NCBI GenBank assembly: GCA_013822735.1
Contig: PNKZ01000002.1
Span: forward strand, 713,004-777,003
Length of the DNA stretch: 64,000 nt
Direction: 5' to 3'
Source: Pirellula sp.
GTDB lineage: Bacteria; Planctomycetota; Planctomycetia; Pirellulales; PNKZ01
Part shown: piece by piece, positions 8,574 to 17,327 of the stretch
How the letters are laid out: each line of letters starts with the position of its first letter
Position numbering within the stretch: position 1 is the stretch's first letter
Translations under genes and position numbers: made by a program
The notes under the pieces: generated by a model
Seen by the model: the letters and a program-made list of their open reading frames with translations, nothing else
Told to the model about the DNA's origin: nothing
The model's database searches: none

Positions 8574-9167
8574 ATGGCTACTTGCATCTTTGAAAATGAA
8601 ACGGAATTTACTCCCGGCGAGGAGTTGACGGTCGCCGAACTCGTGCTGTCGGCACAAGACGGCGACCGCGACGCTTTCGGTACGCTCGTCGAGCGCTACC
8701 AGCAGTCGGTCTACCACAACGCTTTGAAGCGGGTACGCGACCACGCGGAAGCGCAAGAGCTTGTACAAGAAGTGTTCGTGCAAGCATTGCGGAAGATCCA
8801 TCAGCTCCGGACGCCGGAATGCTTCGGCGGCTGGTTGCGGTCGATCTTGCACCGGTTGGCGATCAATCGGTCGGTTCGCCGGCCGAAGGAGCAATCGCTC
8901 GAGAACGAGGCGTTGGAAGCCAACTTCGTCGAGCAGATGACTCCCAGCGCGGTCGCCATGGCAAACGAACGGGCGAAGCGGGTGCGTGCCGGCTTGAAGC
9001 GGTTGAAGACGTTGGATCGGACGACGCTCACGGCGTTTTACGTCGACGGGCAGTCGTTGGCCGAAATGAGCGAGCGGTTTGCTTCGCCCATCGGCACGAT
9101 CAAGCGTCGGTTGCACACGGCGCGAAAGCGGCTCGCCGAGGAACTCGAAGAGTTGGCTCCGGCGTAA
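8574..9167 (+). CDS. RNA polymerase sigma factor, sigma-70/ECF family
   Basis: A 197-residue protein. Region 2 runs GDRDAFGTLVERYQQSVY, RDHAEAQELVQEVFVQALRK and CFGGWLRSILHRLAINRSVRR. Region 4 runs LTAFYVDGQSLAEMSERF and SPIGTIKRRLHTARKRLAEEL, an HTH contacting the -35 element. The size and missing region 3 make it an ECF-type factor. The ATG at 8574 (MATCIFENETEF) is preferred; an upstream GTG/ATG extension to 8460 is Arg/Cys-rich and unlike the family. No anti-sigma gene is adjacent, so the signal that activates it is not visible here. Confidence 0.9.
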   Translation: MATCIFENETEFTPGEELTVAELVLSAQDGDRDAFGTLVERYQQSVYHNALKRVRDHAEAQELVQEVFVQALRKIHQLRTPECFGGWLRSILHRLAINRSVRRPKEQSLENEALEANFVEQMTPSAVAMANERAKRVRAGLKRLKTLDRTTLTAFYVDGQSLAEMSERFASPIGTIKRRLHTARKRLAEELEELAPA

Positions 9168-9237
9168 GCCGAGCCGCCGTCGACAAGCGAAGAAAGCCGG
9201 GTGACGCAATCCGGGCGAACGCGTGAAGCGGGCAAAT

Positions 9238-9283
9238 GTGGGAGGCGCGGCCGAGAGCAATGGCTCGTGGTTTCGCCTCCCAC
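9238..9283. terminator. Hairpin between convergent sigma-factor and DUF423 genes
   Basis: GTGGGAGGCG (9238-9247) pairs perfectly with CGCCTCCCAC (9274-9283), with a smaller GAGC/GCTC stem inside the loop. It lies between two convergent genes and may stop both, but no long T-run follows. Confidence 0.45.
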
Positions 9284-9312
9284 GCTCGTTTCATCGCCAG
9301 GCCGTAGCGAAG

Positions 9313-9786
9313 TTAGGCGGCCGGAGTTTCGACGGGAGTTTCCGCAGCCGGGCGATCGAATCCGCCGAGGCAGCCGCAGCCCATGGCGACCCAGCCGATA
9401 ATGGAAAATACGCCGCCGATCGGAACTACCGCGCCAAGCATCGTGCGGTTGGTCAGCACCAGCGCGTAGAGCACGGCCGAGAAGAGGATTATGCCGAGGA
9501 ACATGCCGAAACCGGCGATATTCCACCAGCGCGACGGCTTTCGCGTGGCGACGAGGCCGAGCAGCATTAGGCCGATGGCGTGATACATGTGGTAGCGCAC
9601 GCCGGTGTCGTATTGGTCGTAGCGATCTTCCAATAACGATCCCAAATCCACATCAGGGTCGTCGAAAGAAAGGCTCATATAGCGCGCGGGCAGATGGTCG
9701 CGTAAGCCATGCGCCGCAAAGGCGCCGTTGACGACTCCTAGCGCCGCCAACCAGGCGCCCAGTACGAACCAAAGGTGAGGCTTCAC
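9313..9786 (-). CDS. DUF423 family small membrane protein
   Basis: A 157-residue protein with four hydrophobic segments and the DUF423 signatures GVVNGAFAAHGLRDHL and VRYHMYHAIGLMLLGL. Between them is an acidic insertion (SFDDPDVDLGSLLEDRYDQYD) that shorter homologues usually lack. The GTG at 9786 (MKPHLWFVLGAWLAALG) starts directly before the first helix. The longer frame to 9888 would translate through the secretin terminator at 9861-9900, so I reject it. Function of DUF423 proteins is unknown; they sit in the inner membrane. Confidence 0.82.
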   Translation of the reverse strand: MKPHLWFVLGAWLAALGVVNGAFAAHGLRDHLPARYMSLSFDDPDVDLGSLLEDRYDQYDTGVRYHMYHAIGLMLLGLVATRKPSRWWNIAGFGMFLGIILFSAVLYALVLTNRTMLGAVVPIGGVFSIIGWVAMGCGCLGGFDRPAAETPVETPAA

Positions 9787-9860
9787 GAGATTGTCCGAGA
9801 AGAATGCCGCGAGAGTCGAAAGTGCGATGCGGCATTGTAGCCCGACAAAGCGCAAAAAAC

Positions 9861-9900
9861 AAAAAGGCCGCCGCGGCTTCAAGAGCAACCGCGACGGCCC
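9861..9900 (-). terminator. Rho-independent terminator of the secretin gene
   Basis: On the minus strand GGCCGTCGCGG and CCGCGGCGGCC form an 11-bp stem with one mismatch, followed by TTTTTG. It lies 70 bp after the secretin stop codon. Confidence 0.8.
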
Positions 9901-9969
9901 AGGGGAGGGACTTCATTCAGGCCGCCGCGGCCATGGTGGTGGTCGCGACGACGAGTTTTTCAACCAACC

Positions 9970-12900
9970 TTACGGCGTCGGCGAGATACCGATCGCTTCT
10001 TCTTCTTCCGACTGGATGATGATACGCGGCGTCACCATCATCATCAGGCTTTCCGACGATTTGCCGATCGCCACGTTTTCAAACAGACGGTTGACGTACG
10101 GCAACTTGCTGAGCAGCGGCACGCCGTTTTCCCGGCGAACTTCGGTCATACGCTTGATGCCGCCCAAAAGCACGGTGCCGCCGTCGGGTACGCTGACCGT
10201 CGTCGTTACCGTTTGGAAGGCGAACGTCGGCAGCTGCACCGTGGTGCCGCTCCGTGTGACTTGCTGCTCCGTGTCGTCCGACGTTTGGCCGGGGCCGGTC
10301 ACGGTGCTGCTGGAGTTGTTGGTCGTGCTCTCCGAACCTTCGAAGGTGAACGTGTTCACTTCGCCGATCTGGCTGAAGAACGGTACCAGCGTCAGTCGCA
10401 CGAAGCGACGATCGTTTGATACGACGGCTTGCACGCTGAGCGAGGTGCCTTCATTGAGCACCACGATCACCGGCTGTTGGGCCGCTGCGAAATCGCCGAC
10501 GACGGGGATCACGCTGATGACGAACGGACGTTGTTCCGTATCGGATACGAACGCCTGTTGGCCGTTGAACATCGTAACCTTCGGAGCTTGCAACACGTTG
10601 CTGCGGTTGTCGTCTTGCACGGCCGTGATGAAGAAGTAGGCTTCCAAGTCGCTGAGGATCGCGAAGCCGACGTTCGCACCGCCGGGAGAAGTGGCGGAGA
10701 ACGACGGGATCGCCGACAACGCACCGGCGGCCACGGCATAACTGTCTTGAGTGAAGGGAATATCCAGATCGGAACTGAAGACGCCCGGTGCGCTCATACC
10801 GACGGTCAACGAATCGCCGGACTTGAGGTTGCGATCTTGATAATCGCGGCCCGGGTTTATTTGCGTGCCGGTGGTCGAGTAGGTCGGCGTGAACGCCGGG
10901 TCCGGCTGACCGAAGATCTGGAACGGCTGATCGGCGTTGCTGTTGATGTCCATGTCGAAGTCGACGCCGATTCGTTCGTAGAAGTTGTCGCTCAAGCGAA
11001 TGAAGCGCACTTCGATCGTCACTTGCAAGTCTTGCAGCTGACGGAGCTGGTTGAGCAGATCTTCGATCTGTTCGTGCACGGCTTGCGTTTGCGTGATGAC
11101 GAGCGAGAGGGTCGAGCGGTGCGATTTTACTTCGCCTTGCGTACCGCCGGCTTCACGCCAGGTTTCCGGTTCGATGGTGCTGGTCATCAGTTCGATGAGG
11201 CTGTCGAAGTCGGGCTGGACGCCGCCTCCCATGCCGCCGCCGGGACCGAACGGAATGCTTTGTTGCTGCCCGCTCGCCGGCGGACCGCCGCCGCCCGAGG
11301 CAAACGGCACCATTTGGCCGAGGACCGAAGGATCGGTGCTGGCATTGGTGTTCTGAGCGATGACGGAAATCGGCGAGTGCGAGGCCAAGGTGGCGCCGCC
11401 GTACGATAGGCTTGCTTGTGCATCGGCCAAAGCTCCGGCCAAGCCCATGCGGCCGGTCGGCACGAAGTTCGGAATCGGGATGATCAAGTCGCCGACCTGG
11501 TACGTTACCGGGTACACCTCTTCCGACCGCATCCGGTCGCTGGTGATCTTGAGCACTTCGTTCTTGATGACGTAGGTCAGGTGGTGTTCGGCCAAGATGA
11601 GATTGAGCGCACTACGGAGAGAGATCTCCGTGGAGACGTCGATCGAGACGGGGGTACTGCTATCGATTCCTTCGGCCGCGAGGCCGCGATTGTCGACGTA
11701 GATCGGCACGCCGGTCATGGCGGAGAGCTTTTCGAACACTTGCGAGATCGGTGCGTTGGCGAACTTCAGCGAAACGGGAGTCTTCAGCCGTTGTTCGATT
11801 TCGAGTTCCTTCGGTGATCGGCGACGGGAGTCTCCGTTCACGGGACCTCGGCGTCCGCGGAGGTCGGCCCAGTTGTTCGGGAACGTGATTGATTCGTCCG
11901 TCGTGGTCGACGACTTGTTGATCGCTTGATCCATGCGGACGAACGCATCTTCCCTACCGCTCGCAATGTCCGCGGCGTTGTACATGCGGCGGAGGGCCTT
12001 GCTCTGCACGGCGAGTTGGGCCGTAATCGCTTCGTTCGGAGCGATGTCCTGGGCCCGCTTGGCGAGCACTTCGGCTTCCGCGAAGCGTTGTTGGTCGATC
12101 AACGTGTTGTACTCTTCGACCAGTTGAGCCAGCTTATCTTGACCGTCGAGCTTGGCGGCCTGTTCGCGATCGAGCGTGGCCTGCACTTCCTTATTGCGTT
12201 GCGAGAGTTCGATCTTCGGGCGATTCACATCGACGAACTGTTGGAGTTCGCCGAGGTCGCGATCGAGCCGACGGAGCATGAGTTCCTTGGTGCCGGCGTC
12301 GAGCGACGACTTCTCGACTACGACGCGGGCTTGTTGCAGCACGGCCTGGGCCTGCGCCGGATCGTTTTCTCGGATTTGCCGCGACTGTTGTTCGAGCCGT
12401 GCGACTTCGGACGAAACTTGGCGAGCTTGCAGCGCTTGGGCTTGGGCCGCTTCGTCGAGCAGGCCGCCGTCGGCGCGGCCGGGAGCGATCGGTTCGCCGG
12501 TGCCGACGAGCGACAAGCGATCTTGTAGACGTTGTTGGGCGACAGGGTCCAGTTCGCTGATTCGCGCTTGGGCCTGGCGGAAGAAGTTTTGGGCCGCGTT
12601 CATATCGCGACGACGCAAGGCGGCTTCCCCGGCATCGAGCGCCTTAAGGGCGTCTCCTTCCGGTGCTCCGATCGGGAGCGCGGCCGGAGCGCCGTTGGAC
12701 GGGGCCACGGTCGGCACGTTCTGCGCGGCGACCGTCATGTTGCGCGTGGCGTCTTGCGCCGGATCGTACACGGCCTGCGAAGCAGGGAAGGAGGAACCGG
12801 CAACCGGAGCTTGAGCCGCGGCAGGCATCACGCCGCCGCGACGTTGCGACTTCTCAATTTCCATCAGCACCAACCAGGCACGATCGTCTTGCGGGCCGAA

Positions 12901-13611
12901 TTCCTTGTCGGGAACGCCCATGGCATCGGCTTGACGAGCCAGGGCGTCGGCGCGAGCGACGTCGCCGGCGGCCAGTGCGGCGCGGGCTTGGCGCACGAAC
13001 TCCAGCGTTTGTTGCTTGCGGGCCGGATCGTTGTTGGCGACGGCGGGACCGGCCGGCAATGCGGCAGGTTCGGTACCGATGAGCCGCACGTCCGACGGAG
13101 CCGTCGAGGGCAGCGGAATGATGGTCGGCGTGGCGGCCGAAGGCGGGAACGCGTTGAAGTTGGGAGCGGCGTTGGTAGGAGCGGCCGCGGCCGGAGCCGC
13201 GTTCGCCGGCATGGCGCCCTGGGCGGGTGCCGTGGCGGCGGCCAACGTCGTCGGCGTACGGCCGGCGAACGGATCGGTCGACGCAGGCTTGCCGCCGCGC
13301 GCCTCGCGAGCCTTCTCCAGATCGCGACGAGCCTTCTTCGGCGTGTCGCCGGTGTGGAAGAGCCCGTAAGCGACGTTCAATCCTTCGGCCCGACCGATGA
13401 GCGAATCGGCGGTTTCGAGATTGCCTTCGTTCATGGATTGCCGGGCACGGCCGAGCAAGTCGTCGACCTGCTTGCGAGCCGCGTCGGTTTCGACCTGACC
13501 CAGCATCGCCGGCAGCGCTGCATAGGCATACGAGTCGAGTGCTCCGGCGACGGCGGGCGCCGACGGCAAGAACAGAGTAAGTGCGAAGGCGGCGAGGATA
13601 TAACGCGACAT
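9970..13611 (-). CDS. Very large type II/IV secretion secretin (GspD/PilQ-like)
   Basis: A 1213-residue protein with a signal peptide (MSRYILAAFALTLFLPSAPAVA). N-terminal ~600 residues are planctomycete-style: Ala/Pro linkers and helical or coiled segments such as LEFVRQARAALAAGDVARAD, probably TPR-like. Around residues 610-690 is an STN-type domain (VSLKFANAPISQVFEKL ... LTYVIKNEVLKI). From ~865 the N-domains/secretin core follow (QVTIEVRFIRLSDNF), ending with the canonical VPDGGTVLLGGIKR, VPLLSKLPYVNRLF and VTPRII. It should form the outer-membrane ring for a type IV pilus or type II system. It is the last gene of the pilM-pilN operon, but a terminator (13874-13903) separates it, so it likely has its own promoter in 13612-13873. 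Usual secretins are 600-750 residues, so this one is nearly doubled at the N-terminus. Confidence 0.93.
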   Translation of the reverse strand: MSRYILAAFALTLFLPSAPAVAGALDSYAYAALPAMLGQVETDAARKQVDDLLGRARQSMNEGNLETADSLIGRAEGLNVAYGLFHTGDTPKKARRDLEKAREARGGKPASTDPFAGRTPTTLAAATAPAQGAMPANAAPAAAAPTNAAPNFNAFPPSAATPTIIPLPSTAPSDVRLIGTEPAALPAGPAVANNDPARKQQTLEFVRQARAALAAGDVARADALARQADAMGVPDKEFGPQDDRAWLVLMEIEKSQRRGGVMPAAAQAPVAGSSFPASQAVYDPAQDATRNMTVAAQNVPTVAPSNGAPAALPIGAPEGDALKALDAGEAALRRRDMNAAQNFFRQAQARISELDPVAQQRLQDRLSLVGTGEPIAPGRADGGLLDEAAQAQALQARQVSSEVARLEQQSRQIRENDPAQAQAVLQQARVVVEKSSLDAGTKELMLRRLDRDLGELQQFVDVNRPKIELSQRNKEVQATLDREQAAKLDGQDKLAQLVEEYNTLIDQQRFAEAEVLAKRAQDIAPNEAITAQLAVQSKALRRMYNAADIASGREDAFVRMDQAINKSSTTTDESITFPNNWADLRGRRGPVNGDSRRRSPKELEIEQRLKTPVSLKFANAPISQVFEKLSAMTGVPIYVDNRGLAAEGIDSSTPVSIDVSTEISLRSALNLILAEHHLTYVIKNEVLKITSDRMRSEEVYPVTYQVGDLIIPIPNFVPTGRMGLAGALADAQASLSYGGATLASHSPISVIAQNTNASTDPSVLGQMVPFASGGGGPPASGQQQSIPFGPGGGMGGGVQPDFDSLIELMTSTIEPETWREAGGTQGEVKSHRSTLSLVITQTQAVHEQIEDLLNQLRQLQDLQVTIEVRFIRLSDNFYERIGVDFDMDINSNADQPFQIFGQPDPAFTPTYSTTGTQINPGRDYQDRNLKSGDSLTVGMSAPGVFSSDLDIPFTQDSYAVAAGALSAIPSFSATSPGGANVGFAILSDLEAYFFITAVQDDNRSNVLQAPKVTMFNGQQAFVSDTEQRPFVISVIPVVGDFAAAQQPVIVVLNEGTSLSVQAVVSNDRRFVRLTLVPFFSQIGEVNTFTFEGSESTTNNSSSTVTGPGQTSDDTEQQVTRSGTTVQLPTFAFQTVTTTVSVPDGGTVLLGGIKRMTEVRRENGVPLLSKLPYVNRLFENVAIGKSSESLMMMVTPRIIIQSEEEEAIGISPTP

Positions 13612-13873
13612 CGTAGTCACGATCTCCCAATTAAGATACGAAACGGAACCGCGGCATCCTTGCCGCGCGATGATTCGGAGCAAACTGTCGGAAGCGATGC
13701 CCTAACGATCGCGTACTCGGCGAGCGTCGGCATTGCCGGCGCGAGCCAGGGACGTGAGGGAAGGAGCGGAGGAAGTGCGTTGAGATGTGCTGCGGACTGA
13801 AGTGAGGCGGGTTAAATATCTGACCGAAAAGAACCGGTCAAGGGCACTTCAGAGAGAATTTTGCACGAAAAAA
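13612..13873. other. Probable secretin promoter region
   Basis: No gene is visible between the secretin start and the terminator at 13874-13903. The secretin promoter must lie here if the terminator is effective. An AT-rich patch (GTTAAATATCTG) near 13811-13822 is the best candidate; no clear -35/-10 pair stands out. Confidence 0.35.
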
Positions 13874-13903
13874 GCCGACGCGGTCGAAGATGACCGCGTC
13901 GGC
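13874..13903 (-). terminator. Perfect 12-bp terminator hairpin within the pilus operon
   Basis: GCCGACGCGGTC (13874-13885) and GACCGCGTCGGC (13892-13903) pair perfectly around a six-base loop. On the minus strand the stem is followed by TTTTTTCG, a strong Rho-independent terminator; on the plus strand it is followed by CTTTT. It lies between the 570-residue gene and the secretin gene. Confidence 0.88.
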
Positions 13904-13949
13904 CTTTTGGTTTTGCCGACCGTTGCACTTGGCGGAACGATATCGCAGT

Positions 13950-15662
13950 TTAGTTCAGGCGCAGCGTACGACGCGTTCCTTCGCCCGAATCCGGTGTTGC
14001 CGGAGTACCCGCTGCGGGAGCGCCTGGATTTCCACCGGCGTCTTTCGCGCCGACGACTTGTTTCATCTCCTCGCGCAGCGGCCAATCACCGAGCTGCGTT
14101 TGGATGAAAAGCTCGCCGCGCGGCGTACGAACCAAAATTTCCGACGGACGATTCACCGTGCGTGCTTCGAGCGCCGAACCGGGGCCTTTCAAGCGCGCGT
14201 CGGTGCGTTCCCACGAAAAGTCGGCAAGCAGGACGTTTGTCTTCAGCGCGGTGTCCGTGGTCGTCGAGCCTTTGGCGCCCGGGATCATGTGCGCCACCGT
14301 GGCCGTCGGCTCGTTCAACATGGCGCCTCGCAACTTGTTCTTAAATTCGTAGTAGACGTCCGCGGCCAGCCGGGGCGTCCACTGCTTTACGCCGAACGTG
14401 GTTTCGGGTTCTTGATCGCCGCCGACCGACTTTCCTTCGCCCGCGAAGTAGCTCTCGAGCACCGGTACGCCGGTCGGATCCGACGGCTTGCTCCATTCGG
14501 TCTCGCGCGTCTCGCCTTGTGCAAGCTCCGGCGTTTCCAAGTGCGATTGGTCGAGCTTGTAGTTGGGATTCGCGATAATGAGCTTCACGCGATAGCGATA
14601 GAATTTCGTCGGCTCGACGTTGAAGTCGAGGAAGCGGAACAATAGGTATTTCGGCTTTGTGACGACGGCTTCGGGCTTCGCGCCCTGCTGAGGGGCCGCG
14701 GCCGGAGCCGGTTCCGGAGTCGGTGCCGGGTCAAACGGACTGCCGGGGTTGACCGGCGCTGCAACCGGCGGGCCCAAGGCGACCGGAGGAGGTGCCGCGG
14801 CGCCCGCAGCCGCAGCAGGTGCGGCCGCTGCGGCGGGGATTTCCGGCAGGTGCGTGCACCAGTCGCCGTAGTCGCCGTTCGACAGCGGCGGCAGCGGCTG
14901 CGTGAGCGGCGGGAAACTGCAATACGCGCGGTCCGCGTATTCACGGCCTACGCCGGCCCACTTCTTGAGCTCGTCCGCGACATATACCTTCAGGTCCAAA
15001 TCGGGAACGTTCTTCCAATCCACCGGCACGTCGGGGTTGGCGTTTACCACCTCCGCGCGTTGGATCTGGTAGAGGGTGTATCTCGGCACGGCGTTGGTGC
15101 GTGAATCGAGCGCGTTGGCAAATGCCTTGGCGTATTCCGCTTCTTGCGCTTCAAACGGCACCAGTCCGGTGACGGTCAGCCACTCCTCGCCTCCGGGGCG
15201 TCGTTGCACGTTGCCGCCCCCCGCGGCCGCGGCTCCGGCGACGGAATAGTCGATGGCGCCGTAATGGAATACGGCGCGCAATTCCGTGAGCTCGAAATAT
15301 TTCGGCTCCGTGCGCCGTTGTTTGGTGTCGAAGAGCGGGACGTTCCATTCCATGCCGCCGTAAGCCGAGGGATTCACCGGCTGGAGCAGCAAATTCTTGA
15401 TTTTAACGAGGAGGCTTTCGCCGCTCGGAGGTTGAATGCCTTGCGAAGCCAGGTTGAGTCGCGAATCGGCCTGCTCGAAGACGGCCGCCGCGGCGCCGAC
15501 TTCCTTCTTCAGGTCGTCGGGCGTCTTATCGTATTTCGCCACGCCGAACGCGCTGTAGACAAGCAAACCCGTCAGCACGACGGCAAAAAAGAGCCCGACG
15601 TATTCTCCACGCTGTATGAAGAATTGCTTCATCTGCGCCGAATCGAATTTCTTGCCTGCCAT
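13950..15662 (-). CDS. Single-pass membrane protein of the pilus/secretin operon
   Basis: A 570-residue protein with a short basic cytoplasmic start, one transmembrane helix at about 21-41 (VGLFFAVVLTGLLVYSAFGV) and a large periplasmic part. Residues ~255-325 are an Ala/Pro-rich linker, followed by a folded domain beginning KPKYLLFRFLDFNVEPTKFYRYRVKL. The C-terminus (PSEILVRTPRGELFIQTQLGDWPLREEM) is well ordered in appearance. Sequence does not match PilP or PilO clearly, but its place between the pilM-N fusion and the secretin suggests it bridges inner membrane and secretin as PilO/PilP or GspC do. The initiating ATG gives MAGKKFDSAQMKQFF. Confidence 0.75.
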   Translation of the reverse strand: MAGKKFDSAQMKQFFIQRGEYVGLFFAVVLTGLLVYSAFGVAKYDKTPDDLKKEVGAAAAVFEQADSRLNLASQGIQPPSGESLLVKIKNLLLQPVNPSAYGGMEWNVPLFDTKQRRTEPKYFELTELRAVFHYGAIDYSVAGAAAAGGGNVQRRPGGEEWLTVTGLVPFEAQEAEYAKAFANALDSRTNAVPRYTLYQIQRAEVVNANPDVPVDWKNVPDLDLKVYVADELKKWAGVGREYADRAYCSFPPLTQPLPPLSNGDYGDWCTHLPEIPAAAAAPAAAAGAAAPPPVALGPPVAAPVNPGSPFDPAPTPEPAPAAAPQQGAKPEAVVTKPKYLLFRFLDFNVEPTKFYRYRVKLIIANPNYKLDQSHLETPELAQGETRETEWSKPSDPTGVPVLESYFAGEGKSVGGDQEPETTFGVKQWTPRLAADVYYEFKNKLRGAMLNEPTATVAHMIPGAKGSTTTDTALKTNVLLADFSWERTDARLKGPGSALEARTVNRPSEILVRTPRGELFIQTQLGDWPLREEMKQVVGAKDAGGNPGAPAAGTPATPDSGEGTRRTLRLN

Positions 15663-15777
15663 GGTCGCGGCTCCTCTTCCGTCGCACGTGCGCCTCCCCG
15701 GCGATCGCGCGACACATTCTTTCGAAACGTATCTTAATAACTACTTTTCAATTCCGATCGCGAACCCTCGATCGCGA

Positions 15778-17253
15778 TCACTGCCCGGCGGTCGGCGAAC
15801 CCGCGCCTCGTTTCGGCACGCCGAAGTCACGCTCGCCGGGGTTCGGATCGGCTCCGCGCCCCAGCTTGCGTTTCGCGGCGGCTTCGACGGTTTCTTCCGA
15901 ATTCATCTTCGGGTCGCTCTTGGTATAGATGAATACGATTCCGCGTAGCGTCACCGTGGCGTCGTGCGGCGATTGCTCGACCTTGTCCACTTGCGCCGCA
16001 GCGTCTTCCGCGTTGACGCGACGGATCTGATCGACTTCCTTGAGCGATATACGCACTTGTCGCATTTCGATCGGAATCGGCGCATTGGCACATTGCGCAA
16101 TGAGCACCGGCACCAAACGTTGGTCCATCAATACCGTGAGCTGCACGAACATCTGACGGAATTCCGTGTACGGCGGATTCGAAGGATCGGTCACCGGCGT
16201 GTTCCGGCCGTCAACGTAGCGATCGGTGAGCAGCCGCGTATCTTCCGCCGGCGTTCCTTCCGTTCCGGCGTTGAACACCGCTCCCGAGTCACTGCCGCCG
16301 GTGGTCCCCGCATCGGCGGCTCCTTGAATCGACACGTTCCCCGCATCCGCGACGGCGGCGGCCATCGCGTATTGTGCGAGATCGCAGTAGTCGATCCGCT
16401 TGATCGGCACGTTTGCCTGATCGACCGGCGCCGGGCCGGGCGTTTTGCCCTCCATCACTTCCAGCCAAGAACCGATCGGCTTTTCATTGATCTTGCTGAT
16501 GACGCCGAACAGCGAACGAAACGTCCAAATGTCTTCGTACGTCACCGCAATTCGATCGAGAGTCGGAGCCGTTCGCGTATCGTAGCGCTGCATCAGCGCC
16601 GTCGGATCGTAAGGCGCTCGCCACACGACGATGCCGTCGGCTGCGGCCGCGCCGCCGGGTGCGGCCGCGACGCCGGCGACCGGTTTGCCGAACGCGTTTT
16701 GCCCGCGGGGGCGGCGAATGTTCAGCGGTTCGAAGAGCTTTTCGAAATCCTCTTCCAGCACTTGGTTGTTGTGATACGTCTGGATGGCGCCGGTAATGTT
16801 CGACTGCAGATTCTTGCTGGCGTCGATCATCGCCTTGCGATCGTCGGGCTCCATCAAAACGAAGTCGCGGAAGATTTCCACCTTGGGGTTAACCGTGAAA
16901 ATGCCGGTCTGACGGTTGTATAACTCTTCCCAGGCCTTGATCACTTCGTCGGTGAGGGCGCGGCGCACGACATCGACTTTGCCTGCGTAGCGCGCGTTCG
17001 GAGGGGAATTCGGACCTGCCATGCCGCGCAGACGTTTCGCCATGGTGAAGGCGTTCTCCGCCGTCTTCTGGTCCTTGGCATAAGCGACGTCCAACGCGCC
17101 GGTGCCCATGTACCAAACCACCGCAGCAACGATGATCACGAGGACGGCCAGAATCCAAAAGTGATTCTTGGCAAGCTTCTCCATGCCCGGACTCTTCTTC
17201 TTCGGCGGCTTCGGGGCATCCGGCTTTTCGGCGGCGGCAGGTTTATCGGCCAT
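15778..17253 (-). CDS. Single-pass membrane protein of the pilus/secretin operon (PilO-position)
   Basis: A 491-residue protein. A lysine/proline-rich cytoplasmic tail (KPPKKKSPGMEKLAKN) leads into one helix at about 31-50 (FWILAVLVIIVAAVVWYMG), then a periplasmic helical region and a Gly/Ala-rich linker. A C-terminal alpha/beta part follows, containing FRQMFVQLTVLMDQRLVPVLIAQCANAPI and ATVTLRGIVFIYTK, reminiscent of the ferredoxin-like fold of PilN/PilO. I call it by position: pilM-N upstream by 74 bp, the 570-residue partner downstream by 115 bp. No named family is recognised with confidence. Confidence 0.75.
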   Translation of the reverse strand: MADKPAAAEKPDAPKPPKKKSPGMEKLAKNHFWILAVLVIIVAAVVWYMGTGALDVAYAKDQKTAENAFTMAKRLRGMAGPNSPPNARYAGKVDVVRRALTDEVIKAWEELYNRQTGIFTVNPKVEIFRDFVLMEPDDRKAMIDASKNLQSNITGAIQTYHNNQVLEEDFEKLFEPLNIRRPRGQNAFGKPVAGVAAAPGGAAAADGIVVWRAPYDPTALMQRYDTRTAPTLDRIAVTYEDIWTFRSLFGVISKINEKPIGSWLEVMEGKTPGPAPVDQANVPIKRIDYCDLAQYAMAAAVADAGNVSIQGAADAGTTGGSDSGAVFNAGTEGTPAEDTRLLTDRYVDGRNTPVTDPSNPPYTEFRQMFVQLTVLMDQRLVPVLIAQCANAPIPIEMRQVRISLKEVDQIRRVNAEDAAAQVDKVEQSPHDATVTLRGIVFIYTKSDPKMNSEETVEAAAKRKLGRGADPNPGERDFGVPKRGAGSPTAGQ

Positions 17254-17327
17254 GGCGGCTATCCGTTACGTTGCGAAATGGTGACGAACCGAATCAGAAG
17301 ACAAAGCGGAACTCGACCCGAGCGAAC

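Noticed and set aside
9787..9888. N-terminal extension of the DUF423 protein
   Set aside because: It would translate into the secretin terminator hairpin and lacks family resemblance; the GTG at 9786 sits right before helix 1.
10429..13800. Long plus-strand frames opposite the secretin
   Set aside because: Arg/Gly-rich shadows of an obvious secretin on the minus strand.
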